From positions 1-29,671 of the forward strand of contig JADGIF010000041.1 in the NCBI GenBank assembly GCA_018985225.1: 29,671 nt of DNA, read 5' to 3'. This DNA comes from Amoeboradix gromovi. Taxonomy: Eukaryota > Sanchytriomycota > Sanchytriomycetes > Sanchytriales > Sanchytriaceae. Each line of letters begins with the position of its first letter. Position 1 is the stretch's first letter. Shown in pieces: positions 1-9,395 of this stretch. The position numbers and the translations under genes were made by a program. The notes below the pieces were generated by a model that saw only the letters and a program-made list of their open reading frames with translations, had not been told where the DNA came from and ran no database searches.

Positions 1-3000
1 ACATCGTGTAATACTGCGTAGTGCCTGTTGCACTCTGCTGCCTTGATCTTATTCGCAAGGATCTCGATCTGAGGATAGACTCGAGTGATTCATCGACTGC
101 CGAGACCGTATCTATAGAGGCTACTGTCGTGTCTGTTTTTGGTTTGCTCAAATTCGCTACTGTCGACACAGAAACACTTTGCAGGGTTTCTTTGTAGTCG
201 CCAGTTGATTTTGATAAAAAGGTATCTGGCAATGTATCTTTGTAGTCGCTAGTTGTGCTTAGGTCTAGGGTGCCTGTTGATGACAGAGGTATACTCTCTA
301 CAGTAGCTGATGAAGTATCTGACACAGAGCTAGCTGCATCTATCGAGCTGGTTATGTCCATGGTGGAAGTGAAGTAGCTGGTACTTTGGTTATAAAGTCC
401 ATCCTTTACACAGCTAGAAAGGGATGCATCATTTGCATTGACTAGCAGTGGGTTGTTGGTTATGTTGCATATCACCAGCTGCTGAGTATCGTTGATGAGA
501 ATGTTTGTGATCAGATTGTTTGGCACATACAGCTCCTTTGGGTTTAGTACTGAGATACCTCCTGTGAACTGATTGTATGGAGGCACATCTCTGTTCAGAT
601 AGATGTACTCTATGCTGCTTAGATCTGGTACTGGTCCTGACAGATTGTTGTTGCTGACATCTAGACTGACAAGTCCTGATGGAATGCTGCTTGGCAATGA
701 TCCAGACAGCTTGTTCTTGTTCAATAGCAGCGATAGCAGACCAGTAGGTAGTACAGTCGGAATTGAGCCATTTATCGTGTTGTCTGACAGATCCAGATGT
801 TCCAGGCTCAGAGGAAGATCTGAGGGGATTACACCACTGAGCTTGTTGGAGTGCAGGGTCACGTTTACGAGTGAGCTTGGCATATCCTCTGGAACTGGTC
901 CATTAATGCTGTTCTGACTCAGGTCCAAGGCAGTTAGGTTGGATGGGATGTGGCTGGTGTCAATTGTGCCGTTCAAGTTCATGTTTCGCCATTCTATCCT
1001 GTCTACTCGGCCAGCAGCGCAAGTCACTCCTGCACTTGAGCAGCAGTTGGTCTCGATAGATGCCATTATATCTGGCTGCACAACATCAAGATTCAATCCT
1101 ACTGCAAGGTTCATGACATCTACACACTCATTGATGTAAAGATTGTTTTTAGTGCATGTTGCTAGATCTACATCATCCTTGCTTGCTATCAGTGGATTGC
1201 TTGAGATATCGCACCTATTTAGTATACTGGTGTCTGTGATAGTAACGTTGGTGATGCGGTTATGGCTAATATACACGTAGTATGGTTTTTTGAGTATGGC
1301 TTGCCCAGTAAGCTTGTTATCATTTAAATGTAAATAGAATATGCTGTTTGGAAAAGCAGGAATGCTGCCATTCAAATAATTGTTATCTACCTTAAATCTT
1401 GACAATGCTGACGGAAGAATGGCTGGAAGACTACCATGTAGGTAGTTATAACTTGTGTCAAAATTAACCAGTGCTGAAGGAAGCGTGACAGGCATAGTAC
1501 CGTCCATAAGATTGTTACCAAAATAGAAGTCTTGCAATGTGGAAGGAAGAGAGCTTGGAACGCTGCCTGTCAAGTAATTGTTATTGGCTCTTATTTGTTT
1601 CAAGCTTGCTGGCAAGGAATCGGGGACTGATCCACTCAACCAGTTATCGTGGAGGTAAACTGTACCTAGACTAAGAGGAAGGCTTCGAGGAATAATTCCG
1701 CTTAGCTGATTGTACTGTAGCTGAATATTGGTCAAACTATCTGGTAAATCGTCTGGTATTGGTCCACTAAGGTGGTTGTCGTCCAAATCCAAAAAGAGCA
1801 AGCCATCAGGAAGGTTGTCTGGGATTGGTCCGGATATAGCGTTGCTGTACATATGCAACTTTTGGAGCGATCTCGGAATTGCTGTACCGTTTATAGTGCC
1901 ATCAAGATTCAAATAATTGAATCGAATCTCTATGACGTTGGTAGCATTGCAAGTTAAGTAATAGCTATCAGATAGTGAGCAGCAGTTGTATTCAATCTCT
2001 TTCATTAAAAAAGGGCTTGAGATGTGGAGGTTTAGGCCGTAAGCAAGGTTGACTACGTCATCGCAGTCCGATATTGTTGCTGGTGGCGTGGTAGATCTGT
2101 CGCATTTAACTAGGGTAGGATCATTAACAGGGTTGGTAAGATTTGTATTTCTCATCTTGCAGTAGTTCAAATTATTATCGTCAATCACAACGGTTGATAT
2201 ATCTGTGTTACTTATGTACAGTGCATACACACTTTTTAGGTGAAGAGTTCCATTTATGTGAGTTGACTGCAGCTCAACATAGTTGAAATTGTTTAGCAAA
2301 TAAGGAAACTCTCCTGATATGTCATTGCAGGCAAGACTTAAAGCGTACAAGCTTGAAGGAAAAGTGGAAGGGACTGTACCATTTAATCTGTTTGATATTA
2401 CGTTCATATTTCCGATAGATGGCAGGGTTTCTGGAATGGGGCAGCCTAAGAGGTTGTAACCGGCTTCAAATCTGTACAGACTGGATGGCAGGTTGTCAGG
2501 TATGCACCCTGAGATCATGTTGGAAGTCATATAAAAGTATCCAAGTGTGCTTGGAAGTGGAGGAATTGATCCACTGAACCTGTTGTTTTCGACATGAAAG
2601 TAGTTTAATTTGGAGGAAGAGACATCAGGCAAGACACCTGTGATCATGTTGTTGTTGATGTATACCCTTGTTAAAGTCGAAGGTAAATCTCCTTGGATGA
2701 TCCCGCTTATTTTGTTGTAACTAAGGTCAAGATAAGTCATCATTCTGGGAAGCGCTGTCATGTTTATAACCCCTGTAAGACTTGACCCAAAAAAGTCTAC
2801 ATAGTCTACACGATCAGATATGCAGCCTATTTCATAGCCGTTGCAGCAGTCTACCCGAAGCGATTTCATTAGTCTAGGGTTGGTAAGACCCACATTCAGT
2901 CCTTCAGCAAGATTGATCACGTCCGGGCAGTCTATGGATACAGTATGAATCAATGCTATCAACAGGTGAAGCATCGACAATTTCAAAACCATCTTAGCCA

Positions 3001-3001
3001 T
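1..3001 (-). CDS. Secreted leucine-rich-repeat protein, 5' part (runs off the window)
   Basis: The reading frame opens at an ATG at 3001 and stays open to the left edge, giving about 1000 residues without a stop or visible intron; the 3' end is missing. The first ~22 residues (MAKMVLKLSMLHLLIALIH...) form a signal peptide. Three modules follow, starting near 2915, 2070 and 1130. Each opens with a Cys cap (DC-x-DV-x-NLA-x-GLN ... NCC ... C) and continues with plant-type repeats of the form LSGxIPxxLPxxLxxLxLxxNxL. Downstream of about 480 the protein becomes Ser/Thr-rich and then Arg-rich. LRR proteins of this kind bind ligands or cell-wall components at the surface; that role here is inferred from fold and signal peptide. 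Whether a transmembrane segment or kinase follows cannot be seen. Small plus-strand ORFs opposite it are shadows. Confidence 0.85.
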   Translation of the reverse strand, partial: MAKMVLKLSMLHLLIALIHTVSIDCPDVINLAEGLNVGLTNPRLMKSLRVDCCNGYEIGCISDRVDYVDFFGSSLTGVINMTALPRMMTYLDLSYNKISGIIQGDLPSTLTRVYINNNMITGVLPDVSSSKLNYFHVENNRFSGSIPPLPSTLGYFYMTSNMISGCIPDNLPSSLYRFEAGYNLLGCPIPETLPSIGNMNVISNRLNGTVPSTFPSSLYALSLACNDISGEFPYLLNNFNYVELQSTHINGTLHLKSVYALYISNTDISTVVIDDNNLNYCKMRNTNLTNPVNDPTLVKCDRSTTPPATISDCDDVVNLAYGLNLHISSPFLMKEIEYNCCSLSDSYYLTCNATNVIEIRFNYLNLDGTINGTAIPRSLQKLHMYSNAISGPIPDNLPDGLLFLDLDDNHLSGPIPDDLPDSLTNIQLQYNQLSGIIPRSLPLSLGTVYLHDNWLSGSVPDSLPASLKQIRANNNYLTGSVPSSLPSTLQDFYFGNNLMDGTMPVTLPSALVNFDTSYNYLHGSLPAILPSALSRFKVDNNYLNGSIPAFPNSIFYLHLNDNKLTGQAILKKPYYVYISHNRITNVTITDTSILNRCDISSNPLIASKDDVDLATCTKNNLYINECVDVMNLAVGLNLDVVQPDIMASIETNCCSSAGVTCAAGRVDRIEWRNMNLNGTIDTSHIPSNLTALDLSQNSINGPVPEDMPSSLVNVTLHSNKLSGVIPSDLPLSLEHLDLSDNTINGSIPTVLPTGLLSLLLNKNKLSGSLPSSIPSGLVSLDVSNNNLSGPVPDLSSIEYIYLNRDVPPYNQFTGGISVLNPKELYVPNNLITNILINDTQQLVICNITNNPLLVNANDASLSSCVKDGLYNQSTSYFTSTMDITSSIDAASSVSDTSSATVESIPLSSTGTLDLSTTSDYKDTLPDTFLSKSTGDYKETLQSVSVSTVANLSKPKTDTTVASIDTVSAVDESLESILRSRSLRIRSRQQSATGTTQYYTM

Positions 3002-4149
3002 TTGAACACGCTCTTTGCCTATAGATGGTCTTGCGACCTGATTCGCTGGTAAGGTGGCTCAAGATATTCTGGAACGTTGAGCGATTAAAATACAGCGAGT
3101 AGACACCTTCACACATGTATTCTTACTTACAAATCATGGAGCGGTCTGCAATTGATTTCTTAAAGAATTAATATGGCAAGATTCTAACAAGGTATATCAG
3201 TTTGAATTTATTAACCTGACACACCGCATCCTGTTCACTTGGATCACTGAAAAGCGCGGATTTGGACAACTCAAAGGCTTAGTTAATATTTTTATATGAA
3301 ATGCAGCGATGCGATCCACCTTTTTCTTAATTTATAACAATTTTAGTCACTTTTGCTAGTATGTACTAGCAGAAATTCATCAAGTCGATTTTTCGGCTTC
3401 TTGTACTGTGATGGCAAACCCTCATATTCAGAAAACTGCAACTTAGCAACAGCTCATTATCATGATGCCACGTATAGTTTGTAATATGTTGTCAAGTTAG
3501 ATGCCTTACAAATTGCTGATTCTGGCTCACAAATATGTTGTTACAGAGGTTAGGAAAACTAATTGAATTTGTAGCTACAAGTACTAATCGTGGTGCTGGA
3601 TATTGGTGGCGTACTTAGTGATGAGGTTATCAGGTATACCCTGATGATGCTATAAATTTGAGGTAAATTTGGTGACCACCTAACTGCTCGCAAATGTCGA
3701 AAATCAAAATGTCGGCATAAGAAATAGATTTGGGGTTGCTTATCAGCAGCCTAAGATATATTCATAAAACTTTAAGTGCCATTTATTAAGTTGCATTAAT
3801 TATTACTACGACTTACACTATTTCGAAATTTCTGGCTCTGAAGCTAATCCCTATGAATAAACATCATGATTTTACGAGTTTATATCGTGCTTTGAAGATA
3901 CTATAATCGTATTATTCATGTCACACTCAAGCTGATTTGGTATTAAGAAGTGCACATTAGTATGGATTAGTTAAACTCTGAACAAGAACTGCCACCAGAA
4001 TCAGCAGTGGGTTTAAATATTCCGTATCTTGTTTAAGAGCCCCAAGCACGACGAAAAATAAAATTGATCACTTCATCGCGCTCATATAGAACAACATGAT
4101 ATAAAATAGGAGTCTAAAAGCTTTTTATGAGTTAATAATCTTTTATTAG
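3002..4149. other. Intergenic, no gene recognised
   Basis: This 1.15-kb AT-rich stretch between two minus-strand genes has no ORF of note. It must hold the promoter of the LRR gene (just right of 3001) and the 3' end of the membrane-protein gene. The only structure seen is a short inverted repeat around 3641-3657 (ATCAGG ... CCTGAT). Confidence 0.5.
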
Positions 4150-5490
4150 CTATCCGTCTTTAGGATTCACACTGGGCATATTGGGTTCTCGCTCACGCAT
4201 CATCAAATGGAAGCATTCTTCGTACAGTCTACCAGGCTCTCCCACCAATGCAGTTTCTCCTTTTTCGCCTGTTACAGTCGTATCTAAACGATAAGTGCAA
4301 CCTTTCTTGATGCGTGATAATAATCCGGCCAAGTATTCCTTTACTACCCCACTTGCAGCAGTTTCATGTAACTCCTCTAGCAATCGATACCCATAATACA
4401 ATTCTTTGAAGGACCACACAATTATTGTCCCAAAATCATATAGAAATTTGTCAATCTTGGTAGAATCCGATAACCTACTTACAAATGACTTCAGCAAAGA
4501 AGATGGATTAACTTCTGTTCCATCAATTGTAATCTTGTTGACTCTCATGTAATCGGTAAACATTTTAAGAACTCCCAATACCACACCATGATAAACTGCA
4601 GAGTCCCTCATTAGATTCCTAACAACTTTGAGTTTTACAATCTCGTCAATTTCTACCAATTTATTGAACAATGGCAAGTCGAATCTGAAAAGACTCATAC
4701 CATAAACATTTGATACATCTTTAGCACTGGTGATACTTGATAGCTCTTCCCAAGTCAATAGGCCTATGGAAGACATCTTTTTTACTTGGATTACAGCGGT
4801 ACCTATTGCATCACCTATCGGTTTAAATGAGTCTGCCACTAGTTGCATTGGAAACTTGAAAGCATCACCACAAAATTGAACACAAACATTAAACAAAAGA
4901 TATCCCATGAGTGTCACCAAATACACTGGTAAGCCTAGAGGACCAATTATAAGAAACCACAAAACTTGGAGAAACATAGCAGTTGTTACCAATAGTGCCA
5001 TTGTGGAAACAATAGATGCTCCTACGGCCGTGGCAAGTGTGTTTCGGACAAAATCTCTTTTGCCGATTGTGCTTCCTGGATTCTGATTAGTATAATCACT
5101 GAAATCTACCTCGAGATATTTACTGTCTCCTAATCTAGAAAAAGCCGTAAAATCAGAAGTATCTTCATCCAAGCTACCCAAACACGTAGAGCTGCTAATT
5201 AGTTCCTTTACCTTGATAAGCAAATAAGCTAGCAAATTGTAGTCTTCCGCTGTAATTGGTGAATAATCTCGCAATCTTACATGCATGCATGGCTCCTCAG
5301 GAGCTACCATTCTTAAGCATTGCATAACTGAATCCAAGTCATATACTTCCTTTAAGCGATTATCTACGTTGTTTCTTGAAATTACGCCAGCAATTTGCTC
5401 TTTAAGGTCAGTTAGAATACCTAGATCCTCACTGCCGCTACAATAGCCAACGCCAGAAGCGCTGTAGCACAATGCAATTAACAAATTCAT
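4150..5490 (-). CDS. Unrecognised 446-residue protein with signal peptide and two membrane helices
   Basis: I do not recognise the family. The first ~16 residues are hydrophobic and end near a small-residue stretch, as in a cleavable signal peptide. Residues about 20-145 are polar and acidic with several Cys. Residues about 151-181 and 184-208 are strongly hydrophobic and read as two membrane helices separated by a GPLGLP turn. The remaining ~235 residues are mixed and soluble-looking, ending in a Pro- and charge-rich tail. The first ATG gives the signal-like N-terminus, which supports this start. A location in the secretory pathway or plasma membrane is inferred. A perfect 11-bp hairpin and a Fanzor remnant lie within about 70-410 bp upstream of the start. 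Confidence 0.7.
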   Translation of the reverse strand: MNLLIALCYSASGVGYCSGSEDLGILTDLKEQIAGVISRNNVDNRLKEVYDLDSVMQCLRMVAPEEPCMHVRLRDYSPITAEDYNLLAYLLIKVKELISSSTCLGSLDEDTSDFTAFSRLGDSKYLEVDFSDYTNQNPGSTIGKRDFVRNTLATAVGASIVSTMALLVTTAMFLQVLWFLIIGPLGLPVYLVTLMGYLLFNVCVQFCGDAFKFPMQLVADSFKPIGDAIGTAVIQVKKMSSIGLLTWEELSSITSAKDVSNVYGMSLFRFDLPLFNKLVEIDEIVKLKVVRNLMRDSAVYHGVVLGVLKMFTDYMRVNKITIDGTEVNPSSLLKSFVSRLSDSTKIDKFLYDFGTIIVWSFKELYYGYRLLEELHETAASGVVKEYLAGLLSRIKKGCTYRLDTTVTGEKGETALVGEPGRLYEECFHLMMREREPNMPSVNPKDG

Positions 5491-5560
5491 GTTTCAAATC
5501 ATTTCATGAGACTGAAATTAACATGTCATCACATTGTGAAATCGTGAAATCCACAAGATG

Positions 5561-5586
5561 ATAATTTCATGGCATCATGAAATTAT
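5561..5586. repeat. Perfect 11-bp inverted repeat (hairpin)
   Basis: The arm ATAATTTCATG (5561-5571) is followed by GCAT and then its exact reverse complement CATGAAATTAT (5576-5586). It lies 71 bp upstream of the start of the minus-strand membrane-protein gene and about 25 bp beyond the 3' end of a decayed Fanzor fragment. It could be a promoter element, an end or guide-RNA remnant of the lost transposon, or chance. Confidence 0.6.
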
Positions 5587-5609
5587 GACGTAATAGATAC
5601 AAAGATTCA

Positions 5610-5901
5610 TCTATGGGATAGCCTCTTTTTGAAGTATACTTCAAAGCCACTGCATTTCTCTCTTTTGGCTTCTAGGTTAGATTCTTCGTCACAGCCACGA
5701 TTTCTTCTTTCTTCTATTCTTGATCCTTTGTAACTTCTTTTTTGATGTATGCTTATCATGTTTGCAAATGTTCGCATTGTCTCTACTGATGTTTCCTATA
5801 CGTAAATGAGGGCAGTTGCGTGGTTTTCGAAATTCGCGTCCATGCATGGTGACTGATCCATCTATACCATATGGCTTTAGAAAGCACATACGCCTCTCCA
5901 T
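5610..5901 (-). pseudogene. Fanzor (eukaryotic TnpB-like) fragment, decayed copy 1
   Basis: The minus-strand peptide YGIDGSVTMHG...HTSKKKLQRIKN...KKKSWL matches the region just after RuvC-I in the better-preserved copy at 23833 (YAIDGSVTMYG...YTSKQKSQKIKN...KKKAWL). The DNA itself is visibly similar near GGCGTATGT and TATAGATGG. After an internal deletion, SQKREMQ and, one frameshift later, FKKRLSHR match the later segment NQKREMQ...FKKILSHK. The RuvC-I aspartate context (LDPG in the other copy) is destroyed and the zinc finger is absent. It is therefore a dead internal piece of an RNA-guided-nuclease gene of the TnpB/Fanzor family. The 5' part of the element is not recognisable to the right of 5901. 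Confidence 0.72.
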
Positions 5902-6357
5902 ATAGCTTGAAAGTTGTAATAGATTTAGAAAAGAAATTTATTATACAACGGCTGATAATGTAAATGATAAGGAAATAAATCATAGATATATATCTTTGCC
6001 ATTAATAACTAAATAGACAGGTTCATTTCGAATCGGAATTTTTGCATCTACCAATAGATATTTACTACATCACGAGCAATCATATAGTAAGATGGCTATA
6101 GGTGCCCTAATCTTATCATCATACTAATGGGATTGACATCCGCGATTCAATAAGCTGACGGTATGGGGTTTAGAGTTGGACAGCATTGTTATCGCGATTA
6201 TAAAGCGGAGTGAATGACAATGGCAAGGTATAAAGAAGATCCAGCTCTAATTCTGTGATTTCCGGATTTCTCTTTCCTGCTCCCATCTTGTATTTAGATC
6301 CCAACAATTGATAGAATTATGTGCCATGGGTCTATAATTGCTGTTGCTTGATTTCTC
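5902..6357. other. Intergenic, no gene recognised
   Basis: This stretch lies between the Fanzor fragment and the end of the helicase gene. A 66-residue minus-strand ORF here is hydrophobic at its start and then overlaps the Fanzor fragment in another frame; I regard it as a shadow. Nothing else is recognised. Confidence 0.45.
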
Positions 6358-8565
6358 TCATATGATTTCTTTGTGTCTTCTTCTTCTTCTTCTTCTCCTC
6401 CTTCTTTTACATGCTTTTGTTTTCTTTTCAAGTATCTCACCCTCTGCAGCTTGAAATTGCTCCAACTTCATGGGTCTGCTTTTTCTACAAGGATTGTTTC
6501 TTATTGGATCATCTTGTTGTAAACCATCGATATATTTAATAATATTATTCCATGGTTTTCTTGTAGCAAAATTACTGTACTTCCCAACAATAAGTAATGA
6601 CTTCCTAGCACGACTGATTGCAACATTCACTCTATTAGGATCCTTGTTAAACCCGATACCAGCAGTTCTTACCAAAGACAGTATCACGATATCCTTTTCT
6701 TGTCCTTGAAAAGAATCAAATGTGTCAATCTGTATATCCTCATTTTTACGATGATTCAGGAGCCTACGTATTCGATCTCTCTGAGCTGCGTAGCCAGTAA
6801 TTATACCGATTGAGGGTGCTAGTCCACCCAAATCTCTGTCCTTCAGCCTGTGTTTATCCAATATTTGATTTATAATTTTCACAACTTTCAGTGCTTCCTT
6901 TTCATTTTTATAACTAGGCTTGCAGTTCACTTCCGCTCCGCTTACTTTGATAAACTCTAGTTTTTTGAATGGGTAGTCAAAGTCCATGGAGTATTTGTAC
7001 ACGTTTTCACCGTTTTTAAGTTGCCCATCGTACATGAAGTCAGATACCATTTTAGAAATAATAGGATCCATTCGGTATTGTGTCTTTAACATGGAACAGC
7101 AAGAATGTTTCAGCTCCCAAAATCGCTCAAACAAGCTTCTATTGGAGTGTAGGGCCTTTGCGCCTTTTATCAAAGTGAAAGGCGGCAATTGCTTTGGATC
7201 TCCTATCATTACCAGTTGTTTGACTGAATTCTGAACTAACATCAAAGCACTGGCTTCGTCAACTTGGCCAGCCTCGTCACAAAAGACATGCGAATAGTCA
7301 AGGTTTTGCATTCTTTTGGACATGACACAGCTTACAGTGCAGAAAATGATGTCTACTTTGTATTTAATTTTATTCCATTGTTTTCTCAATCTATTATTGG
7401 AACTGGTACCGCAGAACCGTGTAAATGCTAGTCTGGATAGCACTTTTGCATTATCCATTTTATCATCCCTTCCTAGAATAATTAGTCTGTTTAAATCAAA
7501 TACATCAGCTTCGCAGTACATTTCTACAAACTTATTTGCGCTTCTCGCTACAGCAACATTTGAGGGCGCACATACAACAATAGGACCTTCTCTTAAAGGA
7601 TGGCGAACAGCGTTAAATATCATCACGCAAGTTGAGAACGTTTTTCCTGTTCCTGGCGGACCTTGGACTAAAGTCAAATCTGAAGCTCTACTCATCCCGT
7701 ATATGACGTGATTTGCAACCTCCTTTTGCAGTTTATTAAGTGAACGGTAATACGGATCTCCGACAAGAAATTTTATGGTATCGTAGTCATTCGGATTCCA
7801 AGTGTTCCTTTCTCCATCTTTTAAAATGATGGAAAGCAAGGGACTTTTTTCGTGCATTTCACTGCTAATCAATGACTTAAAGACACGGATGAATGGAACC
7901 ATTGTAGTTAAAACATCAATATTACATGTCGAGTTCAATATATCTTCAACCTCATAAATGTCCAATTCATGGCCCTGATTACTCTCGATGAATTGCAACC
8001 GTGCTACATAGCCAGTATTACCCCGGCCAATAGCAGCGCTTTTCTTGAGAACTTTGACTACAAATGCAAATCTGAAGCGACGATGCAATATTTCATTTAC
8101 CTCATTACCCTCATAATAACCATCATTTTGTGTAATTAGTAACAAATCCTTTTCACACAATTCTATAGGATATTTGCTGTTTGCTTCGTTCGGTAGTGCC
8201 GTATACACAAATTGAATCTTACCATTTACGATTACTGTGTTCCTGATATCAAATGACATTCTATTTGTAGGCGATAATATACCCTGAGCTGCATCTTGAA
8301 GAACATGTGGTTGGAATATATTCAACATCCTCTCCAATCTATGAAACTTTGAAGGAATCCTTTTCAAGTATGGTGCAGTGTCTAGACTCTTCATTACTTC
8401 GTCAATTACTGGACGAATTAAAGCAGCATCGGATGTGTTTTGATGTGGCATTGTGAAACAATATTGGGGGATAAAGCTTTTAGGTAATTGGAAATTAATT
8501 TCACCCCAATCACCTAGCATGATACCCGTGATTTTCTCCGCGAACCAAGACGCCACACAATTCAA
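6358..8565 (-). CDS. SEN1/UPF1-like superfamily 1 RNA/DNA helicase
   Basis: This 735-residue protein has all core SF1B helicase motifs: Walker A GPPGTGKT (about 302-309), motif Ia CAPSNVA (332-338), motif II DEAG (430-433), motif III GDPKQLPP (455-462), motif IV QYRMDP (496-501), motif V DTFDSFQGQEKD (614-625) and motif VI NVAISRARK (647-655). Enzymes of this group use ATP to unwind RNA-DNA hybrids or RNA in transcription termination and RNA quality control. The protein is much shorter than yeast Sen1 and ends with a run of about ten arginines, encoded by an AGA-type microsatellite. The first ATG begins a plausible beta/alpha N-terminal domain. Whether it corresponds to SEN1, a UPF1-like or another clade cannot be decided without alignment. 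Confidence 0.9.
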   Translation of the reverse strand: MNCVASWFAEKITGIMLGDWGEINFQLPKSFIPQYCFTMPHQNTSDAALIRPVIDEVMKSLDTAPYLKRIPSKFHRLERMLNIFQPHVLQDAAQGILSPTNRMSFDIRNTVIVNGKIQFVYTALPNEANSKYPIELCEKDLLLITQNDGYYEGNEVNEILHRRFRFAFVVKVLKKSAAIGRGNTGYVARLQFIESNQGHELDIYEVEDILNSTCNIDVLTTMVPFIRVFKSLISSEMHEKSPLLSIILKDGERNTWNPNDYDTIKFLVGDPYYRSLNKLQKEVANHVIYGMSRASDLTLVQGPPGTGKTFSTCVMIFNAVRHPLREGPIVVCAPSNVAVARSANKFVEMYCEADVFDLNRLIILGRDDKMDNAKVLSRLAFTRFCGTSSNNRLRKQWNKIKYKVDIIFCTVSCVMSKRMQNLDYSHVFCDEAGQVDEASALMLVQNSVKQLVMIGDPKQLPPFTLIKGAKALHSNRSLFERFWELKHSCCSMLKTQYRMDPIISKMVSDFMYDGQLKNGENVYKYSMDFDYPFKKLEFIKVSGAEVNCKPSYKNEKEALKVVKIINQILDKHRLKDRDLGGLAPSIGIITGYAAQRDRIRRLLNHRKNEDIQIDTFDSFQGQEKDIVILSLVRTAGIGFNKDPNRVNVAISRARKSLLIVGKYSNFATRKPWNNIIKYIDGLQQDDPIRNNPCRKSRPMKLEQFQAAEGEILEKKTKACKRRRRRRRRRRHKEII
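6376..6406. repeat. TTC/TCC trinucleotide microsatellite coding the helicase poly-Arg tail
   Basis: The plus strand reads repeated TTC with two TCC variants. On the minus strand this is AGA/AGG codons, giving about ten consecutive arginines five residues before the helicase stop. Confidence 0.8.
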
Positions 8566-9395
8566 AATTTTGTTTGCTTAAAACAGATTTATCTGCAATG
8601 AACTTTTAAATCTTATCAAAGAGGATGGTGTTTAAGGATAACTACTTGAATTTCAGAATAAATAGCTAATTTAGTAGCATATTACTTTAATAGTTGCGTA
8701 AAAGTTTCTAGTACGAACAAAGTGCCAAGAATTCCGAAAATATCAAGTATTCCAGTAAATTTAAATGTTTGTACATCATAAACCTTAAGACTACAAAGTT
8801 ATTGTGGTTAAATGCCATGTGCATGCCTAAAAAGCTTAGTATTGGTAAATCCATGAAAGCGCCCTTAACATATAGAGTTCAAAACATTTTAGTGCACTCT
8901 GCGCGTGTAGGTGTAAAAAATTAATTAGGTATTTCTACATTATTCATATCCAGACACTAATCAATCAGTGCCTCGGCTACTACAAAATATCTTTTATAAC
9001 ACTATATCAATCACTTTCTTTAATTAACGTTGTAAGAGTAAAATCAATATGCCCATTCAACGCAGGCATAGTAACTGCTTTCTTGCCATGCAGTAGAAAC
9101 TCAATGACAATCAAACTGTGGACTCTACTTCCCATGGCCTCACGATCTTATCAAAACCCCACAATGCACATTTTCTCTGTGGAGAAATGAATCATTGCAC
9201 CCCCATTCTTCAAGTTATTGAGTTTATTAAAATATTGAGCGTTTCAGATTATCTAAACTTTATATTTGGTCTCCTATATGCCTGATCTCTGCGTTGATTC
9301 GCGTTTGAAGTAACAAGCCTGAGTCTCACAATACTCCAGTATAGACTCCCTCAGGTTACATCGATAGTTGGCATGCACCTCCCCTCCTAACACTA
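8566..9395. other. Intergenic, no gene recognised
   Basis: This 830-bp region lies between two divergently transcribed genes (minus-strand helicase, plus-strand Cys-rich membrane protein), so it should contain both promoters. I see no ORF of note. CTAAC just upstream of 9396 could be an intron branch point if the next gene has an unseen 5' exon. Confidence 0.4.

Noticed and set aside
603-1957. Plus-strand ORFs opposite the LRR gene
   Set aside because: They are shadows of the Leu- and Ser-rich repeat coding on the minus strand and have no family features.
3641-3657. Short inverted repeat ATCAGG...CCTGAT as a site-specific element
   Set aside because: It is too short and isolated in AT-rich DNA, with no associated gene or second copy seen.
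5783-5983. 66-residue hydrophobic minus-strand ORF
   Set aside because: It overlaps the Fanzor fragment in another frame, and its hydrophobic start arises from AT-rich intergenic sequence.
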